The notes: generated by a model not told the origin, from the letters alone. 64,000 bases of DNA from Herbiconiux sp. SALV-R1 (GCF_013113715.1 NZ_CP053344.1:1488001-1552000), one strand, 5' to 3'. Counted from the first letter of the stretch, positions 50,817-58,745 are shown. Program-made: numbers and translations.

Positions 50817-51257
50817 TTATCCGACCCGCTCCGCGAGGGCGACTATGAGGCCCTCGGGGCCGCGGACGTAAGCCATGCGCCAGATGTCTTCGAACTGGCC
50901 GAGGCCGCCGACGAGGCCGTAGCCGTCGCGAGCCAGGGATGCGAGCACGGCGTCGAGGTCGTCGACCTCGAACGCGACGCTGCGCAACCCGAGTTCGTTC
51001 GCCATCGCGGAGGGTGAACCGGGCTCCGGGTCGGGGCGCACGAATCGCGACAACTCGACTGTCGTGCCACCGCCCGGGGCGGCGAGCATGACGATCTCGG
51101 TGCGGGAGTCGGGGATGCCGATGACGGTGTCGAGGAAAGCGCCCTCGATGGGCATTCGGCCCTGAACCTCCAGGCCCAGCCCGACGAAGAAGTCGGTGAC
51201 GAGGTCGAGGTCACGAACGGTAATGCCGATGTGATCGAACCGCAGGATGCGCGCCAT
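50817..51257 (-). CDS. VOC (glyoxalase-fold) protein
   Basis: 146 aa. LRFDHIGITVRDLDLVTDFF at the start (metal-site His), LRSVAFEVDDLDAVLASLARDG in the second module and RMAYVRGPEGLIVALAERV with the terminal Glu. This is a single VOC pair, like many glyoxalase I or dioxygenase-type proteins; substrate unknown. It starts 4 bp after the stop of the large surface protein gene, so both are likely on one transcript. Confidence 0.88.
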   Translation of the reverse strand: MARILRFDHIGITVRDLDLVTDFFVGLGLEVQGRMPIEGAFLDTVIGIPDSRTEIVMLAAPGGGTTVELSRFVRPDPEPGSPSAMANELGLRSVAFEVDDLDAVLASLARDGYGLVGGLGQFEDIWRMAYVRGPEGLIVALAERVG

Positions 51258-51261
51258 GCGT

Positions 51262-52719
51262 TCAGGGAGCCGTGGAGGGGGCGGTCGACTTGGTCTGGGG
51301 GCGGAGCTCGGGGGCCGCGGGCTTCTCGGGCAGGGCAGCGGCTTCCGGATCCGCCTGGGCCTGAGGCGAGAACGAGGGAGCGACGGGCGCCGCGCCGCGA
51401 GCCGTGGAGGAGGTGCCCCGTTCGGCATCCGTCTTGTGCTCCTCGACCACGATCGGGTGCTCGGTGGCGTAGCTGTCCTGGCGGATTCCCGTCACCTGCC
51501 ACGACACCTTGATGTTCGGCTTGTCGGTGGCGATGTCGAAGCTGCCCTTGGCCACCTCGCGCGCCACCATCACCTGGGCGAAGGCGCCGATGACCGTGAG
51601 CTGGTAGCGGAAGTCGCGGTTCAGCGCCTCGAAATAGGAGGGGAGCGTGACCGTGGCCTTGCCCTTCGCATCCGTCGTGACGTTGCCGTTGTAGACGTTC
51701 ATCATGTCGGGCGACTCGACGAAGGAGTGCGACAGCCACTGGTTCTGAGGGTCCAGCGGGTGGTCGATCTTGAACGACCCGGCCGACTTCGAGAGGGTGC
51801 CGGCGACGTGCATCCGGCCGTTGGCCCAGATGGCGTAGCCGTCGGGGCTCGCGGTCTCGCCGAAGACGCCGTAGACCTGGCCGCTCGTGGCCGTCGACTT
51901 GCCGTAGGTGCCGTAGGTGGAGCCCTCACCCCAGGTGCCCACGTAGGTGGAGTCGCCGCGCACGCCGGCCGTACCCCCGCCGACGCCGCGCACGCCGTAC
52001 TGGCCCCCGCTGCCGTAGATGGCACTGCTCGCCGTGTTCGACGTCGAACCGTACACGCCGTAGGTCGAACCCGACGCGAAGACACCGAAACTACCGCTCG
52101 CGTAGATGCCGTAGGAGTTCCCGGTCGCGACCGCTCCGTACCCCGCACCGGTGAAGTATCCGCCGTAGCCGCCGCTGGCGGTTCCTTCGCCGTAGACGCC
52201 GAAGGTGCCGCCCTTGGCGTAGCACCCGGTGTAGCCGCCGGTGCCGAACAGACCGATGTAGCTCTTCGACTGTCCCTCGACGCCGTAGCCGCTCGGCGCC
52301 GAGCCCTGCACCCCGCGGCCGTCGCTGCCCGTCGAGGTGCTCGTACCTTTTACGCCGATGCTGCTGCTGGTCGCGTCGACGCGGGCCGCCGGTGCGGTCA
52401 CACCGAGCCCCAGTCGGCCCTGCGGCGTCAATCGCATCTTCTCCGAGACGGTCGAGGTGGAGTTGGCCTTCGTCTTGAAGATGAGCGCTGCGCCGGCCGT
52501 CGTCGGGCCGAGGAAGTTGCTCGTCGTCACGCCCGAGTTGCCCCCGAGCATCCAGGGGGTGGTGGCGGATGCCGCGGCAGCCGGCTCGGCTGCTCCCGAC
52601 GTGGCGGCGACGGCGACACCGGCGGCTGCGGTGGCCGCGCCGGCAAAGAGGAGGCGCCGCGGGAACCGCCGCTCCAGCTCGGGTGATTCGAGATCGGATG
52701 GGCGCTTCGATGCGGACAC
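51262..52719 (-). CDS. Tat-exported surface protein with YGVYG repeats
   Basis: 485 aa. A twin-arginine type signal (RRFPRRLLFAGAATAAAGVA, about 17-36) is followed by a head with a phage-fibre-like phrase (MRLTPQGRLGLGVTAPAARV). A repeat zone of short Gly/Tyr units (YGVYG, YGIYASG, YGVRG; about 140-300) probably forms a beta-helix stalk. The C-terminal domain (SFKIDHPLDPQNQWLSHSFVESPDMMNVY to VSWQVTGIRQD) is a conserved domain seen in secreted bacterial proteins without known function. A Pro/Ala tail closes it. No LPxTG or TM anchor. Confidence 0.82.
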   Translation of the reverse strand: MSASKRPSDLESPELERRFPRRLLFAGAATAAAGVAVAATSGAAEPAAAASATTPWMLGGNSGVTTSNFLGPTTAGAALIFKTKANSTSTVSEKMRLTPQGRLGLGVTAPAARVDATSSSIGVKGTSTSTGSDGRGVQGSAPSGYGVEGQSKSYIGLFGTGGYTGCYAKGGTFGVYGEGTASGGYGGYFTGAGYGAVATGNSYGIYASGSFGVFASGSTYGVYGSTSNTASSAIYGSGGQYGVRGVGGGTAGVRGDSTYVGTWGEGSTYGTYGKSTATSGQVYGVFGETASPDGYAIWANGRMHVAGTLSKSAGSFKIDHPLDPQNQWLSHSFVESPDMMNVYNGNVTTDAKGKATVTLPSYFEALNRDFRYQLTVIGAFAQVMVAREVAKGSFDIATDKPNIKVSWQVTGIRQDSYATEHPIVVEEHKTDAERGTSSTARGAAPVAPSFSPQAQADPEAAALPEKPAAPELRPQTKSTAPSTAP

Positions 52720-52892
52720 GACAGACTCCGGAATGTGAGGGATGTGAGGCAGGGGAGTGGTGCGATGCCCGAGAGTGTAGACCCGCGCACGATCCCACGT
52801 ACAGAGTCGATCGGGGTTCCTTCGCGGCGTCTACACTTGTCGTGGCGACGGGCCGTGGGGCTCTGTCGCGGCAACCCGGAGGGGGAGTGGGT

Positions 52893-53348
52893 ATGGCTGA
52901 CCTCGAACGACGCACGGTGCTTCGTGCAGGAGCCTGGAGTGCGCCCGTGATCGCGGTCGCCATCGCGGCACCGACGGCTGCCGCGAGCGTCGCCACGCTC
53001 ACCTACACCTGGCTGCCCGGCGCCACCCCGCCACCCGCGGTGCCGGGGACGTGGACGACCTTCTCGGTGACCAACTCCAGCGATCAGGCCGTTGCCGTCG
53101 AGTTCCGAGCCGTGCGGCAGCAGGGCGATCTGCTCCTCGGATCGGTGACCTACGCCAGCGGCTGGACGGCGGCGACCGTCCCGGTCGGGACCTTCGGGCG
53201 TGACACGGTGATCGGGCCGGGTGCCACCGCATCGATGGCCCTCGGCTTCTCGGGCCCGGCCGGCACCACCGCCGGCTTCGTCGCGACCGTGACGCCGTCG
53301 TCGGGTCCTGTCCTCACGCCCGTCGTCACCGTGAGCATCCCGGCCTGA
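52893..53348 (+). CDS. Tat-signal secreted beta-sandwich protein
   Basis: 151 aa. ERRTVLRAGAWSAPVIAVAIAAPTAAAS is a clear Tat signal (RRTVLR plus hydrophobic core and Ala cleavage site). The mature part of about 120 residues is beta-rich (WTTFSVTNSSDQAVAVEF; VTVSIPA at the end) with no cysteine, like an Ig-type domain. GGAGGGGGAG precedes the start. Function unknown. Divergent from the surface protein above. Confidence 0.8.
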   Translation: MADLERRTVLRAGAWSAPVIAVAIAAPTAAASVATLTYTWLPGATPPPAVPGTWTTFSVTNSSDQAVAVEFRAVRQQGDLLLGSVTYASGWTAATVPVGTFGRDTVIGPGATASMALGFSGPAGTTAGFVATVTPSSGPVLTPVVTVSIPA

Positions 53349-53405
53349 CAACCCGTGCCGTGGCTCGCCGTCGCCGACCACGGCGCACCGCCGCGCAGCA
53401 CGGCT

Positions 53406-53687
53406 TCAGAGAACAGTGCCACGCAGACTGTCGATGGGTTGTTCGTCCCACGTAGTGAAGGGGTCGTCACCGACCTCGGACATCAGCGCCGACCGTGCCG
53501 CCGCAGCGGAGTCGAGCGAATCCCACACGGCGATGCCGACGAGCCGTCCGCTGTCGTCGTCGACGATCCCGGTCCACATCAGGCCGGGCTGACTTCGGGC
53601 GACGCTGCTGTACCGCGACATCGAGTCGATCACCGCCTGTCGGTGCTCGGGCTTCGGCGAGTGGACGGAGACGACTGCGTACGACAT
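53406..53687 (-). CDS. Antibiotic biosynthesis monooxygenase (ABM)-like protein
   Basis: About 93 aa. MSYAVVSVHSPKPEHRQAVIDSMSRYSSVARSQPGLMWTGIVDDDSGRLVGIAVWDS fits the dimeric alpha/beta-barrel (ABM) fold of small monooxygenases and haem-degrading enzymes. Family members act as dimers, often on quinones or haem. The first codon is uncertain (ATG at 53687 or 53699). It lies at the left flank of the candidate mobile element. Confidence 0.75.
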   Translation of the reverse strand: MSYAVVSVHSPKPEHRQAVIDSMSRYSSVARSQPGLMWTGIVDDDSGRLVGIAVWDSLDSAAAARSALMSEVGDDPFTTWDEQPIDSLRGTVL

Positions 53688-53858
53688 GCTCCATTCCATC
53701 ACCGCCACGCGCCAGCACTCACCGTCTGTCCATCCCGATCGCTCCGGAGGAGGAGTCGGAGCAGTTATGTGGTGCCCCGGCGGATTCGTGACCGGCGAAT
53801 TCTGTTCGTTTGGGCGTCCTTTGGGGCAGCTGACAGAGTTGCGGTGACCCCGAAGCCC

Positions 53859-54536
53859 TCAGTGGTGGTGGCCTTCGTCTTTGTGGTCGTCGTCCTCGAG
53901 GAGCATGCCGACTGAGGTGGCGCAAGCATCGCCCTTCCAGGCTTGGATGCCCTCGCGGATCGCAAAGATGACGATCACGAGAGCGGCGATCGGGTCGGCC
54001 CACCACCATCCGAAGAGCGTGTTCAGGAGGAGGCCGATGAGGACGGCGGCCGAGAGGTAGGTGCAGATCAGCGTCTGCTTCGAGTCGGCGATTGCTGTCG
54101 CGGAGCCGAGTTCGCGTCCGGTGCGTCGTTCCGCGAGCGAGAGGAACGGCATGATGACGACGCTGAGAGCGGTGAGGACAATCCCGACGGTGCTGTGCTC
54201 GATGTCGACCGCTTGGGTGAGGGTCAGGATGGCGTTGGCGCCGACGTAGAGGGCGAGAGCGAAGAACGCGAGAGCGATGACGCGGAGGGTGCCCTTCTCC
54301 CAGCGCTCGGGGTCTTTGCGGGTGAACTGCCAAGCAACGGCTGCAGCGGAGAGCACTTCGATTGTGGAGTCGAGGCCGAAACCGATCAGGGCTCCGGATG
54401 AGGCTGCGGTGCCGGCCGCGATCGCGATGATCGCCTCGATCAGGTTGTAGCCGATCGTGATGGCGACGATCAGGCGGATGCGCTTCTGCAGCACCGCCTT
54501 TCGGTCATGGTTTGGGCGTTCGGTTGTGGTGGTCAC
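53859..54536 (-). CDS. Cation diffusion facilitator (Cd/Zn efflux)
   Basis: 225 aa with six TM helices. SGALIGFGLDSTIEVLSAAAVAW and LLNTLFGWWWADPIAALVIVIFA hold the Asp residues expected at CDF metal sites. It lacks the usual cytoplasmic C-terminal domain and ends in an acidic/His tail DDDHKDEGHHH that may bind metal. GTG start overlapping the cmtR stop by 4 nt, so sensor and pump are co-translated. Export of cadmium, lead or zinc is inferred from the neighbouring CmtR. Confidence 0.88.
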   Translation of the reverse strand: MTTTTERPNHDRKAVLQKRIRLIVAITIGYNLIEAIIAIAAGTAASSGALIGFGLDSTIEVLSAAAVAWQFTRKDPERWEKGTLRVIALAFFALALYVGANAILTLTQAVDIEHSTVGIVLTALSVVIMPFLSLAERRTGRELGSATAIADSKQTLICTYLSAAVLIGLLLNTLFGWWWADPIAALVIVIFAIREGIQAWKGDACATSVGMLLEDDDHKDEGHHH

Positions 54537-54886
54537 AGGGTGACCTCGCAGCAGCCGGGGACGGTGCAGGCTTCGTCGTTGCAGGGGGCGGAGGCGTCGA
54601 CGGCGAGCACGACTCCGACGAGGTTGTTGAGTGCTTTCGCGAGGTGGGCGTCGGCGATCTCGTAACGGTGCTGCCGGCCTTCGGGTTCGGCGACGACGAT
54701 GCCGCAGTCGCGGAGGCAGGTGAGGTGGTTGGAGACGTTCTGACGGGTGAGTTCGAGCTGCTGGGCGATCTCCGCGGGGTAGGCCGGCTGGTCCAGCAGG
54801 AGCATCAGGATGCGCGATCTGGTCGGGTCGGCCATGGCGCGGCCGAGCCTGTTCATGACGTCGAGGCGCGTGCTGATCGTGAGCAT
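54533..54886 (-). CDS. cmtR: CmtR-type Cd(II)/Pb(II)-sensing ArsR/SmtB repressor
   Basis: 117 aa. ArsR winged helix with recognition helix LTRQNVSNHLTCLRDCG. Cys57 and Cys61 in that helix, plus Cys102 in the tail (APCNDEACTVPGCC), fall exactly at the positions known as Cd/Pb ligands in Mycobacterium tuberculosis CmtR; the tail has three more Cys. Metal binding at the recognition helix would release DNA. An inverted repeat covers its own promoter immediately upstream. Start at 54886 fits leaderless translation. Confidence 0.93.
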   Translation of the reverse strand: MLTISTRLDVMNRLGRAMADPTRSRILMLLLDQPAYPAEIAQQLELTRQNVSNHLTCLRDCGIVVAEPEGRQHRYEIADAHLAKALNNLVGVVLAVDASAPCNDEACTVPGCCEVTL

Positions 54887-54893
54887 GAGCCCA

Positions 54894-54917
54894 TTAATAC
54901 AGTGTCTGCTGTATTAA
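54894..54917 (-). promoter_or_regulatory. CmtR operator over a leaderless promoter
   Basis: Perfect inverted repeat TTAATACAG-N6-CTGTATTAA. On the minus strand a -35-like TTGATT (54916-54921) and -10 TATTAA (54894-54899) are 16 bp apart, and the -10 ends 7 bp before the cmtR ATG. Transcription would then start at the ATG itself, giving a leaderless mRNA, and the operator lies right across the promoter. It also abuts the stop codon of the upstream recombinase gene. Confidence 0.8.
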
Positions 54918-56396
54918 TCAAGCGGTGCTGGTGCTGGTGCCGGTGTTGGGGGAGGGGCGTCTGGAGACGTAGTCCGCGAATGTGGCTCCGGTGTTCTGAC
55001 GGTGCTTGTCGGTGACTTGGTAGCTGTAGTTGAGGGAGTCGGCGACGACGGGTGCGGGCAGTTCGAGGACGAGGGCTCGAAGGGAGGCGTTGCGGGCGCC
55101 GCGGAGGTCGACCCCGGCGTTGCGGAGCTTGTTCATCAGGGTGCCCTGGTGGAGGTGTTGGCCGGGTCGGCCGCCGGGGAAAAGCCACTGGTTGTCGCGG
55201 TGGGCGGATGTTGTCTGATGGGGCAGCGCGGCGAGGTGTTCTCGGATGACACGGTCGAACGGTGACGGAATGGTGAGGACGTCGCCGGTGAACGCGACGA
55301 TGATCGCCGTTTCGGTGGCCGTGAGCTGGTGCAGCCGCATTTGCGCGATGCGGACGAGTGGCTGCCCATAGAGCAGGAGGAGCAGGGCTGCGGCGCGCTC
55401 GTCCGGGTCGAGGGCGTTGGTGGGGGAGAGGAGCCGGGTGATGTGGTCGAGTCGTTGTTGCTGGGTGATGATCGGCTCCGCCTTCGCGACTCGGTAGGGA
55501 AACTCGAGCGAGGGGAGGTGGCGGTGGCTGACGGACCAGCGGACGAAGCCGCGGGCAAGACTTCGGGTGGTGGGGCCTATGAGCCAGTCGTCGATGTCGG
55601 TCTGGGTGCAGGTCGCGGGGGAGTGGCCGCGGTCTCGGATGTGGCGCAGGAACTCGAGGGCGACGGTCGTTGATTGTTTGGCGGAGAGGAAGGTGCCCTT
55701 CTTCAGCTGGCCCGTGGTGGCGAGGTGGTGCATGCGGTTGAGGTGGACCCAGCGGGCGTATTGCCTCAGCAGGCGTGCGTCGTCAGGTTCGGCGCCGGCG
55801 AGTTTGCTGTCGAGCCAGGTCTGGAATCGTTCGATGTCGAGGTGGACAGGGTCGAGGAGGCCGTGTTCGACGCAGAGTTCCCGGAGGAACGCGACCTTGC
55901 TCGGATGGCTGTGTCCGGTGAAGGTGGCGTGCTCGAGTGGCGCGACGCCGCGGGAGAGATCTCGGATGAGTGCCTTCGTGTGCGGGTTGACGATCAACCA
56001 GACCCGGGCGCTGCGGGCGTGCGCCTGCTGCGTCAGAGCGGTGAACAGCGGCAGCATCGTGGGGTTGATGTGCCCGTGGGTGTCGGTGAAGAGGTCAGTG
56101 AGGTCGTCGGTGAGGCAGCAGTGGGCGCAGAGTCCGATGCGGACGGGTTCGTCTTCGCGGCCGCAACGGGCGCAGTGGAAGTCTTTGGGGATTCCGGCGC
56201 AATCGACGCAGCACGGTTCCTCGGCGAGCAGTCCGGGAAGCAGACGATTGACGTGGCAGCCCGGGCAGGTGCCGTGGAGGCGGGTGGCGCGTTGGTAGCA
56301 GCGTCGACAGATGCGCCCCTCAGGCCACGTGGTGGCGAACCGAACCCCCGTGCGGCCGCAGCGGACGCATTCGGCAGGGGAGCGGGGCCGGCTCAT
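54918..56396 (-). CDS. Zinc-ribbon tyrosine-recombinase-like protein of the trio
   Basis: 492 aa. The first 90 residues hold a run of CxxC pairs (CVRCG, CRRCY, CPGCH, CCVDC, CARCG, CAHCC), enough for three zinc ribbons. The remainder resembles a phage-type integrase: an arm/core region and a C-terminal part with YGQPLVRIAQMRLHQL (first Arg) and NASLRALVLELPAPVVADSLNYS...FADYV. In the usual HxxR...LGH...Y plan, the first His is Asn-like and LGH is LNY, so catalysis may be altered or it may be an accessory subunit. Start overlaps the XRE stop by 4 nt. Confidence 0.8.
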   Translation of the reverse strand: MSRPRSPAECVRCGRTGVRFATTWPEGRICRRCYQRATRLHGTCPGCHVNRLLPGLLAEEPCCVDCAGIPKDFHCARCGREDEPVRIGLCAHCCLTDDLTDLFTDTHGHINPTMLPLFTALTQQAHARSARVWLIVNPHTKALIRDLSRGVAPLEHATFTGHSHPSKVAFLRELCVEHGLLDPVHLDIERFQTWLDSKLAGAEPDDARLLRQYARWVHLNRMHHLATTGQLKKGTFLSAKQSTTVALEFLRHIRDRGHSPATCTQTDIDDWLIGPTTRSLARGFVRWSVSHRHLPSLEFPYRVAKAEPIITQQQRLDHITRLLSPTNALDPDERAAALLLLLYGQPLVRIAQMRLHQLTATETAIIVAFTGDVLTIPSPFDRVIREHLAALPHQTTSAHRDNQWLFPGGRPGQHLHQGTLMNKLRNAGVDLRGARNASLRALVLELPAPVVADSLNYSYQVTDKHRQNTGATFADYVSRRPSPNTGTSTSTA

Positions 56397-56719
56397 TCAG
56401 GTCGGTGGACCCGTGCTCGAGCGGGACGGAACGCGTCCTTCGTCGCCGAGGCGTCGACCGTTCCGGTGGCGCGGTCGGGAACGGCCTGGACGGTGATCGG
56501 GCAGAGCTCCTCGAAGGTGCAGTCGAGGGTGTCGAGGATCGCGCCGAGCAGTGCCAGGTTCATGCGTTCGGGCGTGCCGCCGACGAGGCGATAGATCTGC
56601 GAGTCCGAGAGGTGGATGCCCCGATCGGAGAGGTGCGGGATGAGGTCGGAGATGGTGTTCATTCCTCGGGCGGCCATCAGCTCCCGAAGCCGCCAGCCGT
56701 GTTCGATTCGTCGTTGCAT
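56393..56719 (-). CDS. XRE-family HTH protein of the recombinase trio
   Basis: 108 aa. RLRELMAARGMNTISDLIPHLSDRGIHLSDSQIYRLVGGTPERMNLALLGAILDTLDCTFEELCPI is a Cro/CI-type helix-turn-helix that resembles the form used in actinobacterial mobile elements. A short disordered basic tail follows. It lies between two recombinase genes with a 2-nt gap and a 4-nt overlap. Likely a regulator or excision factor of the element. Confidence 0.88.
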   Translation of the reverse strand: MQRRIEHGWRLRELMAARGMNTISDLIPHLSDRGIHLSDSQIYRLVGGTPERMNLALLGAILDTLDCTFEELCPITVQAVPDRATGTVDASATKDAFRPARARVHRPE

Positions 56720-56721
56720 GG

Positions 56722-57843
56722 TCAGGTTTCCTTCGTGGTGAGCTGGGTGGCCATCCGGGCGATCGCGTCATCGACGACGCGGGCGCGGTAATCGGGGGAC
56801 AGGCCGGTATAGATAGAGGTCGTGGAGGCGTGTTCGTGGCCGACTTGCTGCTGGATGAAGAAGGCGTCGTAACCGTCCTCGACCAGGTGCGTAACGTAAG
56901 AGCGGCGCAGCGAATGGAAGTCGAGATCCTCGACCAAGCCCGCCTCGCGGCGGACCTCGTTGAAGGCCCGGCTCACGGAGTCAGCGGCGACCATGCCGCT
57001 GCGTTCGCTCGGCCAAAGCGCAGTCGACCCGGGTGGCGCGAACAGCGGCCGGACATCGGTTCTCCATTCGCGTATGCACTCGACGATCCAGTCGAACTCC
57101 GGCAGCGTCAGAACCGTGCGGCGCTTCGGGGGAGAGCCGCGCATCGCCTTCCCGAACCGGACATAGATGATCCCGACATCACCGAACTGGCGTGCCCTAG
57201 GGTTTGAGGCGAGATCGACGAGATCGAGTTGACGGACCTCGTTGCGGCGCAGACCCCAGGCGTAGGCGGCCTTCATCATCGTCGCGATCCGGAACGCCGG
57301 AATCCAGCCCTTCGACCCGGAGCGGCGGATGCGGAGCACCCGGTCGTCCGCGCAATCGAACAGGTCCTGGATCTCGTCGCGGGTGTAAGGCCGCTTTCCG
57401 GGGGTGCCGATCGCGGCCTGCGCGTGACGGGCGGTGTTCCACTCGTGGAAGACCTGAGCGGGGTGGTCACCGAACCGGTCCCAGCAGTGCTCGCTCCAGC
57501 CGTAAGCCGGATCGGTCAGATACTCCAGGAACATCCGCAACGCGTTCTGGTAACCCAGCAGGGTCGCGTGGGACGCGCCCTTCAAACCGCGGAGCTCGAG
57601 GAAGAACTCATCGACCATCGACGCCGTCCACGACCACGGATAGCAGCCAGCGAACGCCAGGAACCGCACCGCGATCGAACGGCGCTTCTCGATCGTCGAC
57701 GCCGACAGAAGCCGAGTGACCTGCTGTGCAGCCCACCCGTCGAGCATCGCCACCCAGACGCTTTCCTCGGCGTTCAGGATGGCGATACCAGCGCGCAGAT
57801 GGACAGGAACCGCTCCTGGTTGACCCGGCTCATCCATCCGCAT
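56722..57843 (-). CDS. Tyrosine recombinase/integrase
   Basis: 373 aa. N-terminal SAM-like core-binding domain (SASTIEKRRSIAVRFLAFAGCYPWSW; HATLLGYQNALRMFLEYLTD) and a catalytic domain with AAYAWGLRRNEVRQLDL (first Arg), HSLRRSYVTHLVEDG (HxxR), QQQVGHEHAST (third His) and the nucleophile Tyr in SIYTGLS. All catalytic residues are in place. ATG at 57843; a TATTAT box ends so close to it that a leaderless start at the third codon (ATG) is possible. First gene of the trio. Confidence 0.93.
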   Translation of the reverse strand: MRMDEPGQPGAVPVHLRAGIAILNAEESVWVAMLDGWAAQQVTRLLSASTIEKRRSIAVRFLAFAGCYPWSWTASMVDEFFLELRGLKGASHATLLGYQNALRMFLEYLTDPAYGWSEHCWDRFGDHPAQVFHEWNTARHAQAAIGTPGKRPYTRDEIQDLFDCADDRVLRIRRSGSKGWIPAFRIATMMKAAYAWGLRRNEVRQLDLVDLASNPRARQFGDVGIIYVRFGKAMRGSPPKRRTVLTLPEFDWIVECIREWRTDVRPLFAPPGSTALWPSERSGMVAADSVSRAFNEVRREAGLVEDLDFHSLRRSYVTHLVEDGYDAFFIQQQVGHEHASTTSIYTGLSPDYRARVVDDAIARMATQLTTKET

Positions 57844-57846
57844 AAT

Positions 57847-57863
57847 ATGCGAAATGTTCGCAT
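57847..57863. promoter_or_regulatory. ATGCGAA-ATG-TTCGCAT palindrome at the integrase start
   Basis: 7-bp perfect arms around a 3-bp centre, followed by another GCGAA at 57869-57873, so pentamer GCGAA/TTCGC occurs three times in 24 bp. It overlaps the integrase promoter region. Either an XRE operator or part of a recombination site. Confidence 0.55.
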
Positions 57864-58115
57864 TAACCGCGAATGTGCGTCAAGCGTGTCAAAGAAACGT
57901 CCGATCAGCGGTCATTTACTAACAAGGGCGTCGAAGCGATTTCCATGCAGTCCACTCGTTCTTGGCGTCCAGGCGGGCTCTGGTTCCTTGCAATGTGAGG
58001 GAGGTCGAGGGGACCGGCCAGTTCGAATCACGTGCGAAGATGCCGTCTTCGTCTTGACATAATGTGCATTATCGGCGGCTTAGAAAAGAAGGAGTGGGGG
58101 TCGTAGCCTCGGGCC
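57864..58115. other. Non-coding right flank of the element
   Basis: No gene is visible between the integrase and the DHFR-like gene. It has a TTGACA box at 58054-58059, an inverted repeat ATAATG-TG-CATTAT at 58059-58072, and an AAGGAG at 58087-58092, which is too far from the next ATG to be its ribosome site. The region is likely to contain the right end of the element. Confidence 0.5.
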
Positions 58116-58718
58116 ATGAGTGCGTTGGTGGTGTCGGTGTTGGTGTCGTTGGATGGGCGGTATCAGGGCCCGGGTGGCGACTTGAGCGTTTTGCCGTTGG
58201 AGGATGCGTTCAACGACCACAACCTGCGATTGTTGCGCGGCGCCGACACGATGGTCTACGGCGCGACCTGGTTTCGGCTCAATCTCGAGACCTCGTCGGC
58301 CATGGCCGCCGACGAGAACGCCGCTGAGCGGGATCGTGCGATCGCCGACGTAGTGCTGAGAGTCGACAATCTCGTCGTGAGCGACGCCGTCGAGCTCGAC
58401 GAGCGCGATCCGTGGTTCGACTCCATCCAAGTCGTCAGCCGCTCCGAGGCGGTCGACGAGGTGCGCCGCCGGAAGGAAGAAGGTGAACGGATGCTCATGT
58501 TCGGCAGCTCGACGACCTGGCGCCCCTTCCTCGAGGCGGGTCTCGTCGACGAGCTGTTCGTTCTGGTGGACGCCGGGATGGCCGGGTCGGGAACCGCGCT
58601 CTACGACGGGCCGACCGTGCAGGGCCTGGCGCTGCTCGACGCCACGGTGCTGCCGGGATCGCAGCTCGTCGCTCTCCACTACGACTGCACGGCCCCCGAG
58701 ATCTCCGCGGCCGTCTGA
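58116..58718 (+). CDS. Dihydrofolate-reductase-like (RibD C-terminal) protein
   Basis: 200 aa. LVVSVLVSLDGRYQGPGGD, LRGADTMVYGATWFRLN and MLMFGSSTTWRPFLEAGLVDELFVLVDAGMAGSGTALYDG match the RibD_C/DHFR-like fold that binds NADPH. Members are often annotated as dihydrofolate reductase family without a shown activity. It is the first gene to the right of the candidate element. Confidence 0.87.
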   Translation: MSALVVSVLVSLDGRYQGPGGDLSVLPLEDAFNDHNLRLLRGADTMVYGATWFRLNLETSSAMAADENAAERDRAIADVVLRVDNLVVSDAVELDERDPWFDSIQVVSRSEAVDEVRRRKEEGERMLMFGSSTTWRPFLEAGLVDELFVLVDAGMAGSGTALYDGPTVQGLALLDATVLPGSQLVALHYDCTAPEISAAV

Positions 58719-58745
58719 CCGCGCAGGACGGGCGCAGATGACCGG

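Larger units (their letters stand above)
53859..57863. mobile_element. Candidate recombinase-trio element carrying a cadmium/lead efflux cassette
   Basis: Five minus-strand genes: tyrosine recombinase, XRE protein, zinc-ribbon recombinase-like protein, then CmtR-type sensor and cation efflux pump. The first three are packed (2-nt gap and a 4-nt overlap) and the passenger follows with its own metal-responsive promoter. This recalls Tn554-like or recombinase-in-trio elements, which use tyrosine recombinases and often carry resistance genes. Terminal repeats or duplications were not resolved by eye, so limits are set by the gene block and the palindrome next to the integrase start. Confidence 0.6.

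Noticed and set aside
53806-57970. Similar words TCGTTTGGGCGTCC (53806) and TCGTTCTTGGCGTCC (57956) as direct repeats bounding the mobile element
   Set aside because: They differ by several bases and an indel, and the surroundings do not match; GC-rich DNA gives such matches by chance.
58015-58035. GTTCGAATC resembling a tRNA T-loop, a possible attachment site for the integrase
   Set aside because: The flanking bases do not pair to form a T-stem, and no acceptor, D or anticodon arm can be built around it.
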